Assembly (NCBI GenBank): GCA_019055375.1
Contig: JAHQIW010006477.1
Location: 62,001 to 126,000 of the forward strand
DNA: 64,000 nucleotides
Direction: 5' to 3'
Source of the DNA: Parelaphostrongylus tenuis
Taxonomy: Eukaryota; Nematoda; Chromadorea; Rhabditida; Metastrongylidae
Made by a program: the position numbers and the translations under genes. Positions 56,476-64,000 of this stretch are shown piece after piece. Every line of letters starts with the position of its first letter. Position 1 is the first letter of the stretch. The notes below the pieces were generated by a model. The model was given only the letters and a program-made list of their open reading frames with translations. It was not told the origin of the DNA and did no database searches.

Positions 56476-56682
56476 CTTATTCTTATTCATGGAATAGAAT
56501 AAAAACTTTGAATTACTCAACTAGTGAAAAGCGCACGTGGTTCTGACTTTTTTCAGAAATATAAAACCGCTCTCATCTATGGAACTTCAAAAAGTAAAGA
56601 TAGTTAAGAAAATAGTAAAGAAAAAACGTTTCGCAGCTACCGATAGAGGAAGTTCGGCATTCAATATAATTTTACACGTTTT

Positions 56683-59600
56683 ATGTCAGCATTAATTAGT
56701 ATCGACCGTTACGGGAGGATCGTTTACAGAAAAGTAAAGGATTATGAACGGACAAACAATGACCAAAACACATCACGAAAAGCACGAGCTGTGGGCAATC
56801 TCCTCGGGTCAACGAGGCTCATTCAAGAAGGCTATGACGCTGACGCGTTATCCGAACAAAGGTCTAATATCAACCCCGTGTTAGCTCAGTTATCCAAGGA
56901 ATTATTAATTCAGCTGAAAAAAATAGGCTCGTAGGCCATTAAAAATTTACCTAACAGTTTTCAAGGTATCGGTGATTTGAATGAGAAGTTCAAGCAAATG
57001 TACTCTGTGGAGTTGGGCGATCTGTATGAGTAAGTAATTTGTCATATTTGCTCATGGCTTTGTTATTACGTTATGGTCAAATATTGTAGACCATCTATGC
57101 CGAATGTAACTATTTTTCGAGCGGTTTAAATTCAAGTAAAGATTTAGCGAAAAAGAGAGCACTTCTACTTTAAAAGAATCTGAAAACATATCTTCAGCCT
57201 TTCATGAGGTCTGTGGCACTCTTACAGTGCTAAACGCGTGTTTTGGTCATTGTAGCCTCATCAGTAGCATGGTGCCTTTCACTCCAGTCAGTTCTTCTAA
57301 GAGGTACACCCTCTACATGTAGAAGAATCGACGCCGATTTATTTACAGAATCACCGAATGTCAAGTAATAGAATCTCTTGGCACTGCAATGACCAACGAT
57401 TGACCGCGCATAGCTGGTAAAACTTGTAGGGGTGATTCCATCTGCAAGGGGATCGGCCGAACCGAAAGGCACCGTGCTACTGATGAGGCTGCAATGATGA
57501 AACACCTGTCCAACACTGAAAAGTGCCATAGCAGACCTCACGATAGGTTCAAGATATCAGATCATTTATTGTTTTGAACGAGGTCTATGAAAGCAGTTGA
57601 ATGTAAAGATGCTCTGATAGACTTATTAGCCTTTTCGAGGTTGTTATGTCAGTGTCATACGTACGTTCCGGTGATGTCGTTCACCTCCGCAGTACCACAC
57701 GCCCTATCAATCACCGAGCTTAGTGGGGATGGGGAGACACAGATTATCAAGACCTGGCGAAATGAATTATTGCCAGGTCTTCCACAGTCGATGACACGCA
57801 GCTGTCATTACTTCTCTAAACAGCGCCTTCTAGTCGACTGTTTTCAAAACCTTGTTTCTGAACTATGATGTACTCTGATAGACTTTTTAACCTGTTCGAG
57901 GTTTGTCTAGTCAGTGCTGTACATACGTTTTGGTGACAGACTATGTGTCCTCATCCTTGCTTACATAGGGTGGTTGATGGGGCGTGTGGCACTGACGAAG
58001 TGAGAGAAACTACTGATCGTACATATGCCACTGGCTTAACCTCAAAAAGAATGAAAAGTCTATCAGAGTATATCAAAGATCGAAACGAGGTTTTGACACT
58101 TTGGGAACGACGGGGACATGGCGCTAGCCCCGCCCCACCGCGCGCGTGGATAGCAGTCCGTTCTGCCGCGTGGTTTCTGATGCCGGTCATCGGGACTAAG
58201 ATTATTGGTTCGATCCTCACCCACGGCGCTTCACCGCCTTTATTTTGGTACCATTTTTCGATGTCGATTAGTACTCAAGCTTCTTCTATGATGCATCTAT
58301 TTATAGCTGTAGAAACAGCGTTCAGTTGTCTGTCATTTTATTCCTTTCTGATACGAAAGGTGGTTCCACGGAGTAACTCGCGCACACGATTTTTTTCGCA
58401 TTTCTTTCAACGATATTGTAAGAGCTGGATTCCAAAACATACTTTCTACGATGTATGAGTTTTCCAAAAAAATTTACGTACAGTCAGTTTTGCGGAACTT
58501 GTGCGTTAATTTCGATATACTCCATGGACTTATGTTTCGTGACAAAAAGTAAGGAAATGTTAGACAATTGGGCTTTTTTTTGCTATAATAATTTTGTATA
58601 GAAGAGCCTTGAATTTTAATCGAAATTTGAAAAAATAAAAAAAAAAGAAATAAAAAAATAACACCAACAAAAGTACAGTGACGCGTCGTGGAAGGCGATC
58701 GATCCAGCAACCTTTTGCCCCATGGCCGGCGTCCCTAACCACGCTGCGCGACGTACTATTCCTCGCGGCGTGCGGCTGCGGCGAGGCTAGCGCCGTTACC
58801 AGTCGTCCCCAAAATGTTCTTATGACTAAAAGGGAGAAATGCATAGTTATTGAGAAAATCTCGGGAGAAAGTCAAGTTGTCGCGGTAGGCGGATTTTTTG
58901 GATTACTTTCCATCCCCTTTTCCCCTCCAGACGATGTTTTCCTATTCTCGACCGGTTAATAAAATCCTGTTGAGAAAGCTGTATGTCAAAAATCACTAAC
59001 CATCCCTTATGTTGCTACTCTGGCTGATTCTAATGATGATATTCGCATCCTACGGAGACTTTCTTTGATCGAAAGTTGTAAACAGTGTGGATTTATGGAT
59101 AATAATGTTAGAATTGATACTTGCTATTCCAAAAAATACTTTTAGTCTACTACCTCATAGGCACGTTTTACGAGACTGGTGAGGGGAGGTTGTTTGTTTA
59201 CACAGCTATAACATTCGGGGGGATCAACCCTGCACGGAGCATCACTAACCGCTTTTTTACCTACCCTCTCTAACTCCCCTTTAGCCTCCTCCCGTCGTTT
59301 GTCGTCGGTATTAAGGGAAGAAATTGAGGTAATACATGTATGAAGGTTCAAAATATCTATTGATTGAGTTTATAGACCGCATAGGTTCTGAAATATTCTA
59401 TAATTGTTATTTTTCAAAGGTGCTCCGTTGTACCTCTCCGTTCCATAGTCTACCGAGTTCATATTCTAGCGCCGATATAATGGACTGTTCGGAATACGAC
59501 CAAGCAACCGGGAATGTCAGACCTCACTCTGTGACGTTAACTTCGACTAAAACCTCGACATTGGTTGATTCCGAAGAAATGGACGTTGAATTTATGGAAG

Positions 59601-62600
59601 ACTTTCGTCATATACGACGAATTTGCTACGATCAGAACGTCATCGATGTGGTAAGGACTCATGGCAACATGTTTATAGTCGGTACTTTTCCTTTATATCA
59701 ATCCATTTTCCAACCCTTTGAAAGCAAGGTCTTTTTCCCTTCTTCCAGATTTTTAGCAGTCATTCGATAGAATAAATCTCGACGATTTCAATACCCTGCT
59801 TGGTTTTTGAAAGGACCTTCTCAGTGTGTTTTAGCACCAAAAATTAAATTGAGTTTCACACTTGGCGGGCATCATTGCATATCTCGATTCGCCTTGTGCG
59901 CGGCAATCTCAAAGCCGCCTTGTGGGGACGTGATTTCCGCTATCTATACGGGAATTTTCTCTCCGTTTCGTAAAAAGTTTCTAGGGTTTCCTTGTTAAAA
60001 CTGTAGAAGAATGTCTGCTCTATCGTTCTATGAGCTTAGGCTTTTATTTTCATTCTATATTGGCAGATGGACCCGCTATGGAGCCTAAGTCTAGGAGTAC
60101 TAAACGTAATTCTCTTTTCGCTTTTTCAGCACTCTATGAAGATCTTTACAAAAACACATTCAGCTTCAGAATCATCAATTTCATGCTATGAAATAATACT
60201 GAAAGTTTTAAGAGACCGTCCACAATCCTTAGTTGAACAGAAAATACGCGTTGAGTGTGAAGTGTTATCTCATCGTTGCCGCTGGAGTACGCTAAGGAGG
60301 CTCAAGAAAGTACTACTTTCAAATTTGCTGTTATTCAAACTATCAAATGACTGCTAAAAGTTCGCTAAAATCAGTTGAGGTGATGGCGGGTTTAGTGGTT
60401 GCACAATCCCTTGTACAGTGAAGATTCGGTTCAGCCGCCCTCTGGAGTCGCATGTGTTGCACACCACTCAACATTCTTAGATGTTTCAAACATCTCTAAG
60501 ATAATAGAGTGGTGAGCAAAAATTCGACCTCAGCCGGGGGGTCGAATCCGCGTATCATCCACACCGGGGACGCTTGCTACCACTGCAACACCGGGGCACG
60601 CTTGCCCCATCCACTCATTCTTCAATGTCTCTATGAGAGCTATCAGCCACCAACCTCTGACAGGTTTGGTCGGAGTATGCTATGCGATTTCGCTCTATGA
60701 ATTCAATTGAGCTGGCAGCCATTGTGATATGTAAAACTCGAGAATTGTAGTGTTTTTACTGCTTTTTTCGCAGTATTATAATGTTTCAAACACTGTGAAA
60801 CACAATTCTTAGGTATGTCTACAACATCATACCACTGTTGAAAAGCAGTAAATTGAATAATTTCAAATAAATTGAAATGACAATATTGGACGGACGGGAG
60901 TGGCTTTGTAACTATCAAATTTTAGGATTCAAAAAGCGAGCAATCGTTTCCGAAGAATGAAGCAACTCTCCGAGAATGCGTTGTATTTGACACTTGCTCA
61001 CTAATTGCCGATCTCACGTTAGTTCGTGATTGTGTAGGAAGTGAGTTCACACTTACAAAGTTTAGCCATTTCGAGGCAAGCCGCCAATCATTTCATTGCT
61101 GGTCACTACCGCTAAAATTATCATGGCTGAATCCATTAGTAGTCACTTTTAGCGCTAAAAACTAATCCGTTAAGGTCATCGTTTTATTCTTTGCTTTGCA
61201 CAGTGAATACTGCTCAAATAACTTGAAAGATACCCAATATGTGGAGTACTGTGCAAAAATGTTTGCGTCAAGCGTAGCGTAAAATAAGAGTGCTGTGCAA
61301 GAACGAGCGTCGGTAGTACAATGGTTAGCATACGCTCCCGGAAAGAGTGAGATCTGGGTTTGAATCCCGGCTGACGCAAACGTATTTGCACAGTACTCCA
61401 CATATTGGGTATAAGCATAACATCATACCACTGCAAGTGGCAGTCAAAATAGAAAGAATTTAGACTAACTTGAAAGAATCGTTTTCGAAATCTCACCTCA
61501 AAATGCTGCGTATATCGAGCAATAGTGCACGTCATTCTAAATGGGATACCTAAACATTGTTGTTTTTGCATCCACTCTTCTTTTGTCTACTTAGATAATT
61601 GTTGTACTCTACTACCATAAGTAATTTCGATATCAAAAGTTTAATTAGTGGTTAACACACGCCTTTAGAAAAGTGAGATGCGGGTTCAGTTCCGGTCCGA
61701 AGTCCTGCATATCACTCAACATTATTGCATGAATAGTTATAACATCATATCAGTGCTGAAAAAGCGCTTAACTAGAGATTTATTGTCGATCTCGTTACCA
61801 GTTTATGGTACAGTTTCAGTTATTGAACCCCCCTTTTCAGCCCTTTGAGGACAACGCTTTTTTTTGTTTTTTCTTCAGACTTCCATCAATTATTTTTAAG
61901 CCTAACTCCATGAGTTCCATATCCCCTTTGAGGACTAGCGTTGATAGGCAGGCGACGTCGTGCCGTTGCTTGCACGGCAGTCGCAAGAGGCGGCATCTGC
62001 GTGTCTGTGCATGCGTGTCTGGCTGTCTGCGCCTGCTTTCCCACAGAACGCGACGCCGCCATTGCAGTAGCTGAGTGAGACTTGACGTCGCGCGGTACGG
62101 TGCCAGGCGTACCGTTTTTAAAAGAATATGGAACGTACAAGTATCACTGCTTGCAACGTCGCGCGCCAGGATTTCCTACGACGCATGCAGCATCGAAGGC
62201 TACCACATTGCCATTGCGACGCGCTGCGTTCGTCTCGTGATCCCATCGCATAACGCGTGGGGAATCAATGCGAGACTCAGCAGATTAGTTCTCGGTGATT
62301 CCAGTAGTGTGCCTTTTTTCTTTGAAAGGATCTTTTTAATATGCTGTAGCAGCGAATATAAGATTCAGTTTCACACTCGTCGCACTTTTTCGTCGTGGTG
62401 GGAGGCGTGAATGGTTGTGTGAAGTGGATTTCGCAGCATACGGAACAAAAGGATCCGAGGCGGCTAGGACTTACAAACGGTTTCTGAAGACTTATTTCAA
62501 TCACCTGGTAGCATAAATTTGAGTGTTTCTTATGCTAAGCTAGGTTTCGATAAGGTCCTGTTAGAACGCAGGAAGGACGAGAGGTAGGTTGCGTTTTGCG

Positions 62601-63934
62601 GTCCAGGGCTTAGGCTTAGTAACGGAATATTTGGCAACACAAAATGAAAATAAAGTACTAATCTCATAGAATGATATAACAACGTCTCTTCTACAATTCA
62701 AATATGCAAATCTTAGAAATTTTACGAAGCAAATAAAAGAACCCAAGGAACGAAAATACACGCGATAATAATGCGCGCCGAGTGCAAAACTCAATTTCAT
62801 TTTTACTGCCGCGGCGCACTGAAAAGTTCTTTTCAAAAAAAGCATAGTGCTGGAATCACCGAGATTTAAATTATTGAATGATCACTGAAAGTCTCAAAAA
62901 AGCGGAAAGGCCTTGTCTTCAGAAGGTTGAAAAATGCGTCCCGATAACAGTATGCCTCGGTTCACTTAAATTTGTATGTAATTGACGTATTCCAATGGAG
63001 GTTTCATTGATGTGCACGTCACGTAGATGAAAATTACTCACTCTTCGTTTATCTATTCATCTTTTTATTCGAACAAGTAGGTTTATTCCAAAAAAGAACC
63101 TTTGAGAGGGTGTGTCCGTTGTCATTCCATACCGAGTACTTTATGAACTGGATAAATTGAAGAAGATTCCGCCTAAGTCATCATCGGCCAGACGATTATC
63201 ACAGGTTTGCCAATAAATTTATCTGGTTTATTATACGTATGTTCAATTTATTGACTTTTAGAAGGCAAGTCGAGTAATAAAAATGCTTCGCGATCTCAGG
63301 GGATCTCCACTTGTTTATTGGGAAAGCTCGACTGAGGTATGTACTCGCTGTCTGCTGTCTAGTATTCTCAGTAGAGTAGGTCGTGTGAGAAGAGAAGTGA
63401 ATATGTTGTAAACGAGAGGGTATCTATGCTTTGAGGCACACGGTGTGAGAGGAAGGTAGTGGACAGTGAGCACTGATTTCAATTCAGCCTCTTTCCGGTT
63501 GTTCTTTTGCCACAAGATTTTCGCGCATTTTATAATCAATCGTTAGGCTTTTCATCATACAAGTGCTTGACGTAATGTGGTTATCCACTAAAACCATTTA
63601 TCCTTGCTTGGCCCCTGGCCTTTGTCGTCAACCTCCGACATGCTGGAGTAATCATGCTAGTTTAGCTGTTTTGTTCCCTGAAGTTTCGAGGTAAGCCTAG
63701 CAGGGGCTCCCTCAGGTGGTCACCACATTAGAACTCTTATGCATCAGAGGAAGATTACCACTTCGCGACTAGTAGCTATCAAGACAGCGGTTACTCCTGG
63801 TACGGTTTACTCTTAGCTGACTTTTGCGGTTAAAACATTAAACTCCTCATCTTGAGTGGCCCTGTTGCATGGTTGGATTCTTGCTGTACTTTACAGTCCG
63901 ACATCAGCGAACACTTGCCAGCCACGATGAGGCG
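56683..63934 (+). CDS. PIN-domain endoribonuclease, SWT1-like, 3' end beyond window
   Basis: SWT1-type proteins are RNA endonucleases acting in nuclear mRNP quality control. Exons with agreeing phase are 56683-57029, 59470-59650, 60926-61040, 63107-63204, 63262-63336 and perhaps 63897-63934. The first begins at an ATG or at an acceptor at about 56691. The PIN fold starts in exon 3 with beta-1 VVFDTCSLIADL (first acid) and continues in exon 4 with VVIPYRVLYELDKLKK (second acid). The remaining acids should lie to the right of the window. Upstream is an acidic linker (EEMDVEFMEDF). An in-frame TAG at 56932-56934 interrupts exon 1, so it is a possible pseudogene, sequence error or unresolved intron. 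The 63107 acceptor (CCTTTGAG) is weak. SMG6/EST1-type PIN proteins are the main alternative. Confidence 0.72.
57215..57276 (-). ncRNA. Hammerhead ribozyme, left inverted copy, core damaged
   Basis: On the minus strand CTGATGA is followed by GGCTACAATGACC (stem II, one mismatch). It has AAAAC where CGAAAC/GAAAC is expected, so G12 is lost. The cleavage triplet is GTT. Stem I inner GTGCTA analogue and outer GGCAC/GTGCC pairs are kept. Confidence 0.6.
57468..57527 (+). ncRNA. Hammerhead ribozyme, right inverted copy, degraded
   Basis: CTGATGA (57480-57486) and GAAA (57499-57502) are present. Stem III is A-U and C-G with loop ACCT, and the cleavage triplet is GTC (after C57510). Outer stem I GGCAC/GTGCC is intact. 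The inner stem has two mismatches and stem II is poorly paired. Confidence 0.6.
57652..57698 (-). ncRNA. Degenerate hammerhead-like motif, inverted copy
   Basis: On the minus strand GTGGTA, CTGCGGA, GGTGAACGACATCACC (a good stem II), GGAAC, GTACGTA and TGACAC follow each other. Comparison with 57986-58031 points to an ancestral CTGACGA...GAAAC core with a GTA cleavage triplet. Two core positions are mutated. Confidence 0.45.
57749..57782. repeat. Perfect 10 bp hairpin
   Basis: AAGACCTGGC at 57749 and GCCAGGTCTT at 57773 enclose a 14-base loop. It lies between the two direct repeats in the PIN-gene intron. Confidence 0.7.
57986..58031 (+). ncRNA. Degenerate hammerhead-like motif
   Basis: Stem I GTGGCA (57986-57991) with TGCCAC (58026-58031) is perfect. 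CTGACGA (57992-57998) and GAAAC are present, but stem II is reduced to AGTGAGA and the stem III segment is lengthened. It is an inverted relative of 57652-57698: the flanks GGTTGATGGGGCGTGTGG and CCACACGCCCTATCAATCACC correspond. Confidence 0.5.
58100..58245 (+). repeat. tRNA-like repeat (family D-related), intronic
   Basis: GCCGCGTGGTTTCTGATGCCG, then ATTGGTTCGATCCTCACCC, form an A-box and B-box pair. The GC-rich surroundings (GCCCCGCCCCACCGCGCGCG) contrast with the AT-rich intron. Confidence 0.5.
58675..58810 (-). repeat. tRNA-like repeat (family D-related), intronic
   Basis: On the minus strand GCGCAGCGTGGTTAGGGACG, then GTTGCTGGATCGATCG. It is again GC-rich in an AT-rich intron. Confidence 0.5.
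59690..60370. repeat. Foldback repeat R1, opposed arms, intronic
   Basis: The left arm 59735-59860 (TTTTTAGCAGTCATTCGATAG, TTTTTGAAAGGACCTTCTC) and the right arm 60130-60365 (GGAGGCTCAAGAAAG, CAAACTATCAAATGACTGC) are inverted relatives. It lies between PIN-gene exons 2 and 3. The 96-codon frame at 60067-60357 is part of it. Confidence 0.6.
60375..60690. repeat. tRNA-like modules in tail-to-tail inverted order
   Basis: A plus-strand module (60380-60450, GGTTTAGTGGTTGCAC, ATTCGGTTCAGCCGCC) with tail CACACCACTCAACATTC is followed by the inverse tail (ATAGAGTGGTGAGCAAAAATT). A minus-strand module follows (about 60525-60600, GTCGAATCCGCGTATC on plus). The shared ATGTTTCAAACATCT is at the centre. 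Confidence 0.65.
61232..61411. repeat. tRNA-like cloverleaf inside 40 bp inverted arms
   Basis: The arms 61232-61271 and 61371-61411 (ACCCAATATGTGGAGTACTG and CAGTACTCCACATATTGGGT) are nearly perfect inverted copies. Between them, 61307-61377 (plus) folds as a 71-nt cloverleaf. Acceptor GCGTCGG/CTGACGC has 7 pairs with one GU. The anticodon stem is CGCTC/GAGTG and the T stem is CTGGG/CCCGG. The loop CCGGAAA has C at position 33 instead of T, and the T loop is TTTGAAT. It is unlikely to be a functional tRNA. It lies in the PIN-gene intron. Confidence 0.75.
61640..61790 (+). repeat. tRNA-like foldback element (family A), 3' half
   Basis: GTGGTTAACACACGCC, GAGATGCGGGTTCAGTTCCGG and the tail GCATATCACTCAACATTATTG, then TATAACATCATATCAGTGC. 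Confidence 0.65.
62290..62960. repeat. R1 foldback arms, intronic
   Basis: The left part 62300-62400 (CTTTGAAAGGATCTTTTTAATATG, TTTCACACTCGTCGCAC) and the right part 62780-62920 (AACTCAATTTCATTTTTAC, GAAAAGTTCTTTTCAAAAA, ATTATTGAATGATCACTG) are inverted relatives. The GC-richer 61950-62280 between copies has no recognised gene. Confidence 0.5.
63337..63896. other. Intron or 3' part of the PIN gene, right edge
   Basis: The donor GTATGTACT at 63337 opens an intron. The best next acceptor is CTGTACTTTACAG at about 63884-63896, which leads to a 38-base in-frame segment (SDISEHLPATMR). That assignment is weak. The remaining PIN acids are not in view. Confidence 0.4.
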
Positions 63935-64000
63935 GTAAACCAATTGAGAGCATCCTTCCTTAGTTACTCTAGACTGTCCTGCAGAGAGCATAAGAGATTT

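Larger units (their letters stand above)
57195..57540. mobile_element. Inverted pair of hammerhead-bearing repeats, intronic
   Basis: GAGGTCTGTGGCACTCTTAC (57208) is mirrored by AGTGCCATAGCAGACCTC (57522-57539). The arms of about 75-80 bp each carry a hammerhead motif and flank a spacer of about 190 bp with no ORF. The plan is the same as 49927-50360 but the sequence is different. It lies in the first long intron of the PIN gene. Confidence 0.72.
57612..57935. repeat. Direct repeat of about 70 bp, two copies
   Basis: CTCTGATAGACTTATTAGCC (57612) and CTCTGATAGACTTTTTAACC (57871) begin two similar blocks. Both run through TTCGAGGTT, GTCAGTG and ATACGTTCCGG/ATACGTTTTGG. They end within reversed hammerhead sequence in both copies, the second truncated. 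Confidence 0.65.

Noticed and set aside
57943..58458. 171-codon plus-strand open frame
   Set aside because: It starts within hammerhead-bearing repeat sequence and continues through a GC-rich family D-related tRNA-like repeat. No domain or splice structure was seen.
1..64000. CRISPR arrays, bacterial operons, rRNA genes
   Set aside because: No regularly spaced identical repeats, no rRNA core motifs and no tightly packed ORFs were seen. Gene structure is intron-rich and eukaryotic.

Overview
The window looks like nuclear DNA of a nematode, most likely a strongylid (hookworm-like, clade V). I infer this from short T-rich splice acceptors of the TTTTCAG type, an apparent spliced-leader acceptor one base from a start codon, RTE-class LINE remnants, mariner remnants and a high load of tRNA-derived and foldback repeats in introns. 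No bacterial operons, rRNA genes or CRISPR arrays are visible. Exons were joined by hand from splice sites and reading-frame phase. Homology calls rest on recognised family motifs, not on a search.

Layout. Positions 1-12,100 hold repeats only: tRNA-like foldback elements, SINEs, two TTAA-flanked MITEs, a near-perfect palindrome and a very well preserved hammerhead ribozyme at 9891-9938. Positions 12,134-21,405 (minus) hold an eleven-exon MFS transporter gene of the MFSD14/HIAT1 family, with one apparent single-base frameshift. Positions 23,290-25,640 are a decayed RTE LINE, and 25,805-26,690 and 36,664-37,733 are two mariner derivatives that share an internal inverted duplication. Positions 27,000-36,600 are gene-poor, with a hammerhead ribozyme, a tandem repeat and two weak exon candidates. 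Positions 38,592-43,606 (plus) hold a complete five-exon LZIC gene (ICAT domain). Positions 45,366-48,651 hold a WW-domain gene, partly resolved. Positions 49,000-52,200 are a nest of microsatellites, inverted SINEs and an inverted repeat carrying two hammerhead ribozymes. Positions 56,683 to the right edge hold a PIN-domain endoribonuclease gene resembling SWT1. Its first long intron carries a cluster of further hammerhead motifs.

The most unusual content is at least seven type I hammerhead-like motifs at four places, belonging to several sequence types. Six of them form inverted pairs and no reverse transcriptase ORF is nearby, which suggests Penelope-like or retrozyme-like non-autonomous elements. 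The second is a family of palindromic elements in which two tRNA-like cloverleaf modules face away from each other inside long terminal inverted arms. The protein genes have no obvious functional link to each other. Two of them carry single-base lesions in otherwise clean frames, which may be assembly errors.
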